Part shown: piece by piece, positions 45,783 to 53,066 of the stretch
How the letters are laid out: the number at the start of each line of letters is the position of its first letter
How positions within the stretch are numbered: the first letter of the stretch is position 1
Source of the DNA: JAICUF01 sp038250675
GTDB taxonomy: Bacteria; Gemmatimonadota; Gemmatimonadetes; Gemmatimonadales; GWC2-71-9
DNA: 64,000 nt
Direction: 5' to 3'
Assembly (NCBI GenBank): GCA_038250675.1
Contig: JBBSCB010000011.1
Coordinates: 1-64,000 of the forward strand
The notes under the pieces: model-generated
Database searches by the model: none
What the model was told of the DNA's origin: nothing
What the model saw: only the letters and a program-made list of their open reading frames with translations
Position numbers and translations under genes: made by a program

Positions 45783-46937
45783 TCAATGTCCGCGCCCGCG
45801 CGATGAGCGGCGCCGCCCTGGCGCGGGACAGGTCCCACATGTGCCGTCCGCCGGCGGGGTGGTTCCACACCTCCGGAGCCGGGCGCCGAGTGCGCAGCGT
45901 TCTGCCGCCGGAAGGGTGGGCATCCGGGCCAAGACCACCGGCAGGGCATCCGCACTCAGCGCTCCAACATACTGCGGATCGAAGCCGCCGGCAGTCCCCA
46001 CCCGACCGAGGTTGACCCGGGCGATGGTGGCGTCAGGATTGGCCACGTTCAGGAGCGTCAGGCAGCCAAGCGCGCCCATCAGCGCGCCCCCCACAAACCT
46101 CTCGCGCCGCCCCCGAAGCACCGTTGCGGCGAACCACACGAAGATCCCTCCAAGCCACAGCATGAACACGCTGGTATAGAGCCGGAGCTCCGTCAGGCCA
46201 TACGCCTGGGTGTAGCGTGTCATCCTGAACAACGCCGATGCGACGATCACGCCAAGCAGGCCGAGTACGGCGCCGCCAAGCAGCCGGAACCGGCGGAGCC
46301 GGACGGGGTCCGACGTGTCGACCGCCCAGTCAGCCGCGAGCAGCAGCGGCAGCGACAGGGCCGCGACCCACGCGAGCTGACAAAAGCCGCGCCGCGCGTA
46401 GTCCGCGTAGCTCAGCCCGGCGACCGCCCTGACAAACGCATCGCCGCCAAAGAGCGATCGCGCCTGCACCGCGATGAAAATCAGGAATAGTGCCGCCACG
46501 GCGGCGAGCGCGGTGCCGATTTCGGTGACGCCCGCGATGCCGCCGGACCAGGGCCACGGTCGGGTGGGGCGACGCGCGCCAAACGCCCACCGGAGGAAGC
46601 CCGCCACGACCCACGCCACGAAGCCGGTGCGCACCACGTGCACCGCCAGCGGACCGAGATCCACGTCAAACAGGGTCGCCACGGTGCGCTGGAAAACCGG
46701 ATCGGCCCCGCTGAAGAGGCCGCCGAAGATCAGCAGCATCGGCGCGGCGATCAGGAGCCCGGTCCCCACGGCCGCCGCGGGGCGCATCCGGCCCCCACCG
46801 CGCACGTCCCGCCACGTGAGAAGCCAGAGCGTGGCGTCGAGGCGGGCCGGCACCCACGTGACGACCAGGTCGGCCGCGAGGCCGAGGCCCAGCCCGACGC
46901 CAAGCAGGCTCAGCGCCCGGGCGGTTCGTGCGGTCAT
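45783..46937 (-). CDS. DUF4173/DUF4153-like membrane protein, probable frameshift near 3' end
   Basis: As read, 384 aa with about ten membrane helices, matching the DUF4173 multi-pass family (V-D-L-G-P-L-A-V-H-V-V-R-T-G-F, then Y-T-Q-A-Y-G-L-T-E-L-R-L-Y and V-A-N-P-D-A-T-I-A-R). The N-terminus is shorter than typical. The last about 35 codons look wrong: third positions lose their GC bias. From about 45890 the overlapping frame one base back has strong GC bias and reads plausibly (P-E-V-W-N-H-P-A-G, then M-W-D-L-S-R-A-R), ending at TGA 45752-45750, just inside the next gene. One base was probably lost, by mutation or sequencing error. Confidence 0.75.
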   Translation of the reverse strand: MTARTARALSLLGVGLGLGLAADLVVTWVPARLDATLWLLTWRDVRGGGRMRPAAAVGTGLLIAAPMLLIFGGLFSGADPVFQRTVATLFDVDLGPLAVHVVRTGFVAWVVAGFLRWAFGARRPTRPWPWSGGIAGVTEIGTALAAVAALFLIFIAVQARSLFGGDAFVRAVAGLSYADYARRGFCQLAWVAALSLPLLLAADWAVDTSDPVRLRRFRLLGGAVLGLLGVIVASALFRMTRYTQAYGLTELRLYTSVFMLWLGGIFVWFAATVLRGRRERFVGGALMGALGCLTLLNVANPDATIARVNLGRVGTAGGFDPQYVGALSADALPVVLARMPTLPAAERCALGARLRRCGTTPPADGTCGTCPAPGRRRSSRGRGH

Positions 46938-47527
46938 GATCCCGCCGCTGCGAGAGGAATCGTACGCTTGCGCTGAGCCAGCACATTCTCAGGCCCCGGC
47001 ACGATGTAATCCTCCCAGTCGCCCCAGGTGATGCGGAGCCGCGGATCGCGCGCCGCCGCCGGCAGATCGAAGCGCAGTCGGCTGGAGTCGGTCACGCCGG
47101 CCGGAAGCACGTCCGTGAGCGCGCCCGCGCTCGCCGGATATTCGTGGCCGTCGGCGTCGACGGCGCGGACCCGCAGGTGGGACGGATACTCTGGTGCCGA
47201 CTTCGCGTCGCTCCGCAACCTGAGCGTGACCCAGAGCCCCTCGCCGGCGCTCACATTGACGACGCTCACGTGCAAGTGACAGTCGAACCCGCAGAACGCC
47301 AGCTCGTGCCCGGCGTCGAGTTGCTGGTACCGGGTCAGCAGCGGGCCCGCGACGATGGCCAGCCCGTACGCCGTGAGCCAGCCGCCGATCACCACGACCG
47401 TCCCGCGCAGGAGCCGCGGCCGGTGCGTGGCCAGCGCCACCGCGATGAGGATGGTCCCGAGGACGAGCACGACGATCGTGCCGAGAAAGGCGAAGGTTCC
47501 CAGGACGCGCAGGATGAGCGACAGCAT
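46934..47527 (-). CDS. Membrane protein with exported beta domain
   Basis: A 197-aa protein with two membrane helices near the start (about 5-30 and 42-66: V-V-V-I-G-G-W-L-T-A-Y-G-L-A-I-V-A-G-P) and a soluble C-terminal domain (about 75-197) of beta strands, with C-G-F-D-C-H-L-H-V near residue 90. Its end resembles the DUF4352-like immunoglobulin type (L-R-F-D-L-P-A-A-A-R-D-P-R). ATG 47527 overlaps the uppS stop (TGATG), and its own stop overlaps the next gene's ATG (ATGA). Function unknown. Confidence 0.7.
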   Translation of the reverse strand: MLSLILRVLGTFAFLGTIVVLVLGTILIAVALATHRPRLLRGTVVVIGGWLTAYGLAIVAGPLLTRYQQLDAGHELAFCGFDCHLHVSVVNVSAGEGLWVTLRLRSDAKSAPEYPSHLRVRAVDADGHEYPASAGALTDVLPAGVTDSSRLRFDLPAAARDPRLRITWGDWEDYIVPGPENVLAQRKRTIPLAAAGS

Positions 47528-48294
47528 CAGCGACTCCGTGACTGGGTGAGCGCGGGCGACAGGACGGGCTCGACGTCGGGCAGCGCGCCAAACCGCCGCT
47601 GGCGGCGGTGGACATCGGCGAGCGCGGCGGCGAGATCGGCGGCCGCGAAGTCGGGCCACATGACCGGCAGGAACAGCAGCTCGGCGTAGGCGCATTCCCA
47701 GAGCAGGAAGTCGCTCAGTCGCTGCTCACCCCCGGTACGAATGAGCAAGTCCACGTCGGGCACGGCGCCGCCATGGCCGGCAATGGCCAGCAACCGACCA
47801 AACCCATCGCGGGTGGGCGGTGCCGGCGACGCAGCCAGGCACTGTGCCGCCCGCAGGATCGCGTCGCGTGCCGAGTAGTCGAGCGCAATGCGCAGATACA
47901 GCCGCCGCCCCGCGACGGTGGCGGATTCGGCCGCGTCGATGGCGGCGAGCAGCGACGACGGCATGCGGTCGCGGCGGCCGATGATGCTGAGGCGCACGCC
48001 GGTCGCGACGCAGCGCGCCGCCTCCGCGCGCAGCTACTCGCGGAAGAGGCGCATGAGCCAGGCGACTTCCCGTTCGGGGCGCTGCCAGTTGTCGGACGAG
48101 AACGCGTAGAGCGTCAACGTGCCGATCCGGTGCGCCGGGGCGGCCTCGACCACCCGGCGTACCGCCGCCGCGCCCTCGCGATGGCCGGCGGCGCGCGGGA
48201 GACCCTGCGCCGTGGCCCAGCGCCCGTTGCCGTCCATAATGACGGCCACGTGAATCCCGGTGACAGGCGATGTATGGCAAGTGCTTTGTCTCAT
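47527..48294 (-). pseudogene. uppS: Undecaprenyl diphosphate synthase interrupted by an in-frame TAG
   Basis: A 255-codon reading for cis-prenyltransferase UppS, which makes the lipid carrier for cell-wall polymers. All family motifs are seen across the gene: I-M-D-G-N-G-R-W (D21), A-A-G-H-R, A-F-S-S-D-N-W-Q-R-P, then, after a single TAG at codon 87 (48036-48034), V-R-L-S-I-I-G-R-R, R-I-A-L-D-Y and R-T-G-G-E-Q-R-L-S-D-F-L-L-W-E. The TAG stands where homologues usually have Tyr (F-R-E-Y), one base from TAC. It lies in frame, with high-GC codons on both sides. It could be a nonsense mutation, a sequencing error, or suppressed. GTG 48327 is an alternative start. Confidence 0.8.
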
Positions 48295-48299
48295 AAAGT
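48283..48299. promoter_or_regulatory. Candidate operator, weaker copy, at the uppS start
   Basis: GCTTTG-TCTCA-TAAAGT: the same half-site geometry (6-5-6) as the ACTTTA-N5-TAAAGT site at 49343, with two changes in one half. It overlaps the uppS start codon at 48294 and lies 25 bases after the regulator gene. Confidence 0.35.
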
Positions 48300-48323
48300 A
48301 TTCACTCAAAAAAAAGATGCCCG

Positions 48324-48707
48324 TCACGTCTCACGCGTCGCCTGGATCAGCGCTTCCATATGGTCCAGATAGCGGCCCAAAGCGCCCCGCCCGGCCGGTG
48401 TCAGCTGGTAGTCCGTGTGGGGCACACGACCCTCGAACGACTTGCGGCAGCTGATGTAGCCGGCGTCCTCGAGCTTGCGGGCGTGGACGCTGAGGTTGCC
48501 GTCGGTCGTATCCAGCAGGCGCTTCAGATCGTTGAACGCCAGGTGTTCGTTGACGGCCAGCGCGCTGACGATCGCCAGGCGCATCCGCTCGTGAATCAGG
48601 CGGTCGAGCGCCAGCGCAAATCCCTCCCCCGCGGCGCCGGCCACGCCGTGGAGCCGGGCCGGCTGCGCCGCCGGCGAGGTCTTCCGCGCTGCATTCGACT
48701 TAGCCAC
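48324..48707 (-). CDS. Winged-helix transcriptional regulator (HTH_34/MarR-like)
   Basis: A 127-aa regulator. The winged-helix core is about residues 40-110: M-R-L-A-I-V-S-A-L-A, F-N-D-L-K-R-L-L-D-T-T-D-G-N-L-S-V-H-A-R-K-L-E-D (recognition helix), and the wing I-S-C-R-K-S-F-E-G-R. This matches the HTH_34 'winged helix DNA-binding' family. GTG 48707 is preceded by GGAGG and overlaps the upstream membrane-protein gene by 8 bases. It probably controls its own operon through the inverted repeats at 49343 and 48283; that is inference. Confidence 0.88.
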   Translation of the reverse strand: MAKSNAARKTSPAAQPARLHGVAGAAGEGFALALDRLIHERMRLAIVSALAVNEHLAFNDLKRLLDTTDGNLSVHARKLEDAGYISCRKSFEGRVPHTDYQLTPAGRGALGRYLDHMEALIQATRET

Positions 48708-49248
48708 CGTACCTCCGTGCGATTACGAGCCCGAACGCGATGTGGAGCACTCCAAAGCCGAGCGCCATCCACCAGTTGCCGAGCGAAGGCCAGAGCAGCG
48801 CCGTCGCCCCCAGCGCCATGAAACAGAGTCCCATCAGTGGGACGACCCTGACGGAGAAGGCGCCGCCGGTCACGACCCCGGTGCCGTACAGCAGCAGCCA
48901 GGTTCCCGGCAGCGCCGACTCCAGGCCCCCGCGGTAGAGCACCGCCGTCAGCAGCGCCCCGACCGCGATGGGCGGCGTGTAGCTCAACAGGAACCGCCGT
49001 GCCGGACGGGAGAGTACATCGGTGTTGGCCGCGCGTGACTTCCATGCCAACGCCACCGAGCCGATGAGCCCCGCCACCACCGCCTCCACCAGCCAGACGA
49101 TCAGCCACGCGTCCGGCCCGGTCGCGCGGGCCGCCACCGCGCTGGCGGCGAGCGCGGTGACGCCCATCGCCACGCCACCCCACCCCGGCACCGCCGTGAA
49201 GGCGGTGGCGCGCTCCATGGTATCCCGGATGAACGAGAGGTTCTCCAT
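48700..49248 (-). CDS. Integral membrane protein paired with regulator
   Basis: A 182-aa protein with five predicted membrane helices (about residues 20-42, 46-66, 88-108, 112-130 and 140-175; for example L-I-V-W-L-V-E-A-V-V-A-G-L-I-G-S-V-A). It resembles the small membrane proteins often found next to HTH_34 regulators. I know no activity. The gene is the first of the operon, about 95 bases downstream of a strong inverted repeat. The start ATG 49248 lacks a clear ribosome binding site. Confidence 0.75.
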   Translation of the reverse strand: MENLSFIRDTMERATAFTAVPGWGGVAMGVTALAASAVAARATGPDAWLIVWLVEAVVAGLIGSVALAWKSRAANTDVLSRPARRFLLSYTPPIAVGALLTAVLYRGGLESALPGTWLLLYGTGVVTGGAFSVRVVPLMGLCFMALGATALLWPSLGNWWMALGFGVLHIAFGLVIARRYGG

Positions 49249-49342
49249 GGCGCGCGCATGGAGCGCGGGAGGATCGCCTGAGTCGGATCCGGGTAGATGC
49301 GGTCGAACCTGAGCCTCCGGCGGCTGACGTCATGCGACAAGT

Positions 49343-49359
49343 ACTTTATACAGTAAAGT
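49343..49359. promoter_or_regulatory. Candidate operator ACTTTA-N5-TAAAGT
   Basis: A 17-bp AT-rich palindrome (6-bp half sites, 5-bp spacer) between mscL and the membrane-protein gene at 49248. It is the most AT-rich spot in this part of the window. It fits a winged-helix dimer site and is likely bound by the regulator at 48324. Confidence 0.55.
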
Positions 49360-49383
49360 CTCAACCTCGATCGCGCAAGCCCT

Positions 49384-49833
49384 CTACGCCGCGGCGAGCT
49401 CCGACGTGCACTGGGGGCAGCGGGTGGCGCCCCTGGGAATCGCCAGCCGGCAGAACGGGCAGTCCTTCATCGTCGGCGCCGCGGCGGCTTCCGCCGGCTT
49501 CATGCGGTTCACCGCCCGCACGATCAGGTAGACCACGAACGCGACGATGAGGAACGCGACGATCGTGTTGATGAACTGCCCGTAGTTGACCGTCACCGCC
49601 CCGGCCGCCTGGGCATCCGCCAGCGAGGCGTAGGGGCCGGCCGGTGTCCCCTGCTTCAGCACGGCGAAGATATTCTTGAAGTCCACGTGGCCAAGCGCCA
49701 GCCCCAGCGGCGGCATGATCACGTCGTCCACCATCGACTTGACCACCGTGCCGAACGACGCCCCAAGGATGACGCCGATCGCCAGGTCCAGCACGTTGCC
49801 CCGCATCGCAAACGCCTTGAATTCCTTCAGCAT
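49384..49833 (-). CDS. mscL: Large-conductance mechanosensitive channel with zinc-ribbon tail
   Basis: A 149-aa MscL, the pressure-release channel of the inner membrane. The N-terminal F-K-A-F-A-M-R-G-N-V-L-D-L-A-I-G-V-I-L-G and V-V-K-S-M-V-D-D-V-I-M-P-P motifs, TM1 (about 15-40) and TM2 (about 75-100) are normal. After the cytoplasmic part, an added zinc-ribbon-like C-terminus has C-P-F-C-R-L-A-I-P-R-G-A-T-R-C-P-Q-C (about 125-145), which is not part of classic MscL but is common in some phyla. It follows the STAS-like gene by 36 bases, likely in one transcript with it and the MBL-rhodanese gene. Confidence 0.95.
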   Translation of the reverse strand: MLKEFKAFAMRGNVLDLAIGVILGASFGTVVKSMVDDVIMPPLGLALGHVDFKNIFAVLKQGTPAGPYASLADAQAAGAVTVNYGQFINTIVAFLIVAFVVYLIVRAVNRMKPAEAAAAPTMKDCPFCRLAIPRGATRCPQCTSELAAA

Positions 49834-49869
49834 GGGCGGCTCCGACGATGGATGGTATGTGGTGAGCGG

Positions 49870-50232
49870 CTACTGGTGGATGAGGTATTCCTTGGCGGCG
49901 TCGAGATCGTCGAACGCCTTGATGTTGCGGCCGGTGAGGTGCAGCAGCGTGTTGAACACGACCTTCATCAGGCCCGCCAGTCCCACCACGGCTCCGGCGC
50001 GCACATTGGGCCGATTCTGCTCGACCATCTCGCGGATGGCCTTCAACACGCCGGAGTCGAAGTGCGATCCGGTCACGTGGGTGAGCGTCAACAGGGAGTC
50101 GGGCGGCTGCCGGGCGATAAATTCGCGCGCCTCCGCAATCGCCGCCAGTGCCGCCTGTGAGTCCGCGACGTTGCTGAAATCGAGCAGAAGGATCTGACGG
50201 CCACCGTACTCGATGAAGCTGGTGCGGGACAT
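49870..50232 (-). CDS. STAS/SpoIIAA-like protein
   Basis: A 120-aa soluble protein with the strand-helix pattern of STAS-like (SpoIIAA-like) domains: R-Q-I-L-L-L-D-F-S-N-V near residue 15, L-L-T-L-T-H-V-T-G and G-A-V-V-G-L-A-G-L. No kinase or phosphatase lies near, so an anti-sigma antagonist role is not supported. It lies between the MBL-rhodanese gene (48-base gap) and mscL (36 bases) on the same strand. Confidence 0.6.
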   Translation of the reverse strand: MSRTSFIEYGGRQILLLDFSNVADSQAALAAIAEAREFIARQPPDSLLTLTHVTGSHFDSGVLKAIREMVEQNRPNVRAGAVVGLAGLMKVVFNTLLHLTGRNIKAFDDLDAAKEYLIHQ

Positions 50233-50279
50233 CTACGGAAGCTCCGGCGAAGGCAATGCGCGCGGGAATGACGGCGGCA

Positions 50280-51713
50280 TCAGGCAGTGCCGCTCGCGAA
50301 GACCGGATAGCCGGCCGCCTTCCAGGCGTTGAGTCCGCCATTCAGCTCGACGACATTCCCAAAGCCGCGGGCGCTGAGCACGCTCGCGCCGATAGCGGAC
50401 CGTCCGCCCGACTGGCACTGCAGCACCACCATGCGGTCGCGCGGCACCGAGTCGGCCCGATCCGGCAGCTGGCCGAGCGGAATGTTCACGGCGCCGGGCA
50501 GCCGCCCCGAGGCATATTCGGTCTGCGCGCGCACGTCCACCACCGCCACGTCGCCCGCCCGGAGCCGTTCCGCAAGCTCAGCCGCGGTGATCTGGCGGAT
50601 CGACGCCGCGTGTCCGCCGGCGGCCCATCGCTCCACCTCGTTGGCGCCGGCATAGCCCGCCATGCGATCGAGCCCGATCATGGCGAGATCGCGGACGGCG
50701 TCCCCGACACCCCGCTCCCGCCGCTCGTCCGCGATGAGATAGATGTCGCGGTCGTAGGGCACCAGCCAGCCGGCCCACGTGCTGAAGCTGCGGTCCAGCG
50801 GAACGTTGATGGATCCGGGCACGTGGCCGGCCGCGAAGTTGGCGGCGGTCCGGGAGTCGATGACGACCGCGCCGGCGGCGATGGCGTCCATGAGGCGATC
50901 GATGCCGACGCGCACCGGATGCTGGAGCGCGCCACGCATCCGCGGCCCCAGCCGGTTGATCGACTTCATGGTGGCAAAGTAGGTCGGCGGCTCCGGCTGG
51001 CCCGCGAGGACCATCTCGACGAAGGTGTCTTCGTCCTTCACGCCGAGCGCCCAGTTGAAGAGGCATTCGTAGCCCAGGGTGCTCTGGGGCATTGCGCTGA
51101 GCGACTTGCCGCAGGCGGAGCCGGCGCCATGCCCGGGCCAGATCTGCAGGTAATCCGGCAGCCGCCGGAACCGCTGGAGCGAGCAGAAGAGCTCGCGCGC
51201 GGCCGCTTCCATGGTCCCCACCATCTGCACGGCACGCTCGAGCAGGTCGGGGCGTCCCACGTCGCCGGCAAAAAGGAAATCGCCCGTGAAGGCGCCGATC
51301 GGCCGATCGCCGACCGCGGTATCGGTGACGAGGAAGCTCAGGTGCTCCGGCGTGTGCCCCGGCGTATGCAGCGCCTCGAAATGCACGGCGCCCACGTCGA
51401 ATGTCGACCCGTCACCCAGGAGCTGCGCCCCGGATTCGGCCGCAAACACGTAGCTCCACGCATCGCCGCCCGCGTTGGAGAGCAACAGCTGCGCGCCGGT
51501 CTGGACCGCGAGCTCCCGGCTGCCGGAGACGAAGTCGGCGTGAATGTGCGTCTCCGTCACACACGAGATCCGGAGGTTCTCGGCGCGGGCCGACTCGACG
51601 TACTGCTCGTACCCACGGTTCGGATCGATGACGATGGCCTCGCCCGTGCGGCCGCAGCCGACCAGATAGCTCGCCTGCGCGAGCTTGGCGTCGTAGAACC
51701 GGCGAAAGATCAT
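50280..51713 (-). CDS. MBL-fold hydrolase fused to two rhodanese domains
   Basis: A 477-aa cytosolic enzyme. The metallo-beta-lactamase fold (about 1-250) has H-x-H-x-D as T-H-I-H-A-D (H56, H58, D60), like persulfide dioxygenase ETHE1. Two rhodanese domains follow (about 265-360 and 375-475). The first lacks a catalytic cysteine (Y-L-I-A-D-E-R-R-E-R); the second has C-Q-S-G-G-R-S, active-type. Together they suggest oxidation of glutathione or protein persulfides with sulfur transfer. GAGGGA precedes ATG 51713. It diverges from the propeller-lipoprotein operon. Confidence 0.92.
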   Translation of the reverse strand: MIFRRFYDAKLAQASYLVGCGRTGEAIVIDPNRGYEQYVESARAENLRISCVTETHIHADFVSGSRELAVQTGAQLLLSNAGGDAWSYVFAAESGAQLLGDGSTFDVGAVHFEALHTPGHTPEHLSFLVTDTAVGDRPIGAFTGDFLFAGDVGRPDLLERAVQMVGTMEAAARELFCSLQRFRRLPDYLQIWPGHGAGSACGKSLSAMPQSTLGYECLFNWALGVKDEDTFVEMVLAGQPEPPTYFATMKSINRLGPRMRGALQHPVRVGIDRLMDAIAAGAVVIDSRTAANFAAGHVPGSINVPLDRSFSTWAGWLVPYDRDIYLIADERRERGVGDAVRDLAMIGLDRMAGYAGANEVERWAAGGHAASIRQITAAELAERLRAGDVAVVDVRAQTEYASGRLPGAVNIPLGQLPDRADSVPRDRMVVLQCQSGGRSAIGASVLSARGFGNVVELNGGLNAWKAAGYPVFASGTA

Positions 51714-51920
51714 GGTCCCTCAATCGTCGCTGCGGAAAGCGTTGAGGGCAAGGGTCCAAGCCCGGCGGACCGGAACCCACGCCTTGACGCCGGCGCCGGC
51801 CGGTGGCACCGTCTCTCTTCGTGCCCCGGCGCCGGCGGGTCTGGACCGCCGGCGTGTGTGCGATCCCGGAGCGGCGGCGTCCCCCCAGCACTCTCCTGCA
51901 GCGATCGGAGCCGGCCTACG

Positions 51921-53066
51921 ATGCTTGTCTCAGCGCGCCCCGGGCGGATGGCTCGCCTCGTTCCGCCGATCCTGCTGCTGCTCGCCATGCCCGCGTGCTC
52001 TCACAGCGACGCTTTCTCCCCGCATGACACGACCATCAGCGGCCCGCTCACGGCCGGCGATCCGGTTCGGCTCACGTACAATCCGCAGGCCGATCTCGAG
52101 CCCGCGTGGCTGCCCGACGGCACGGCGGTGATCTATGCCTTTGGCGTCACCGATCTCCGGCAGGGCGACCAGTGCCTCGGCGTCATGGCCGCGGCGGGTG
52201 GCACGCTCCTGCGACAGATCTGCAATTCGGGCACCTTCGCCGCCGACACCACCGACCTCTACAGCTGGCCCGCGGTCGCCGATGACGGCCGGCTCGCCTA
52301 TTTCCGCAGCTCCTACCGGGTCGGGGGCAGTTCAGGCGGCGGGCGCCTGGCCATCGCTCCGCTGACCGCGCCGGACTCCATCACGATCGTCACCACGTTT
52401 CCGCGGAGCACCGCCGCGGCGTTCTATCTGCAGCCGGCCTACGTCCATTGGCTGGACGCCGGCCGGCTCGTCTTCCTCGGCCTCGTTGACACGCCGATTC
52501 AGCCCTTCGGAGTCGGCAACCTGCTGGTTCGCAACGGGCACGACGCGCTCATCGCCGACCTGGCCACCGCCCCCGCCGTCCTGAGCACCGTGCCCGGCAC
52601 CGCCTACGCCACCTCGGTGGCGACGGCCGCCGGCAATCCGGACCTCATCTACTACACGCTGGCTGGCGACTCTCGCATCCTGGCCCGGCAGCTCTCGGCC
52701 GGCGCCGTCACGACGGTCCATGATTTCGGTGCAGCCCGCATCGTGCGGGATGTCTCCTGGGCCGGCGGCCGCTTTGCGGCGATCGTCGACGGGCTGGTGC
52801 AGGTCTACCAGGACACCGGCCATCCGATCCAGAACGACCAGGCCGGCCGGCTCTTTGTCGTCGATGGCGCGAGCGGGACGGAAGCCGAGCTGACACTCGC
52901 GAACACGTTGTTCAGGCATCCCACTGTGGCGCCGGACGGCGCATCGGTCGTCGTGGAAGGATACCCGCTTACCATCACGCCGATCTTCAATTCGGCGGGC
53001 GGGGTGATCGGGTACGACACCACCATCGTGGCGCCGAGCGACATCTACAGATTCACCGCTCCGTGA
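51921..53066 (+). CDS. Propeller-type lipoprotein 1 (PD40/WD40-like)
   Basis: A 381-aa lipoprotein. The signal (L-V-P-P-I-L-L-L-L-A-M-P-A-C) has a lipobox Cys. The body has several TolB/PD40-like blades: L-E-P-A-W-L-P-D-G-T-A-V-I-Y, W-P-A-V-A-D-D-G-R-L-A-Y-F and H-P-T-V-A-P-D-G-A-S-V-V-V. It is a paralogue of the next gene, sharing layout and motifs. ATG 51921 has GGAG 10 bases upstream; ATG 51948 is an alternative. It is the first gene of a three-gene operon ending in a TonB receptor, so it may bind or process that receptor's substrate. Confidence 0.78.
   Translation: MLVSARPGRMARLVPPILLLLAMPACSHSDAFSPHDTTISGPLTAGDPVRLTYNPQADLEPAWLPDGTAVIYAFGVTDLRQGDQCLGVMAAAGGTLLRQICNSGTFAADTTDLYSWPAVADDGRLAYFRSSYRVGGSSGGGRLAIAPLTAPDSITIVTTFPRSTAAAFYLQPAYVHWLDAGRLVFLGLVDTPIQPFGVGNLLVRNGHDALIADLATAPAVLSTVPGTAYATSVATAAGNPDLIYYTLAGDSRILARQLSAGAVTTVHDFGAARIVRDVSWAGGRFAAIVDGLVQVYQDTGHPIQNDQAGRLFVVDGASGTEAELTLANTLFRHPTVAPDGASVVVEGYPLTITPIFNSAGGVIGYDTTIVAPSDIYRFTAP

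Noticed and set aside
47527..48294. TAG recoded as an amino acid genome-wide
   Set aside because: TAG ends many intact genes here (ligA, folE, herA, HU, the acyl-CoA synthetase, an SDR), so general recoding is unlikely.
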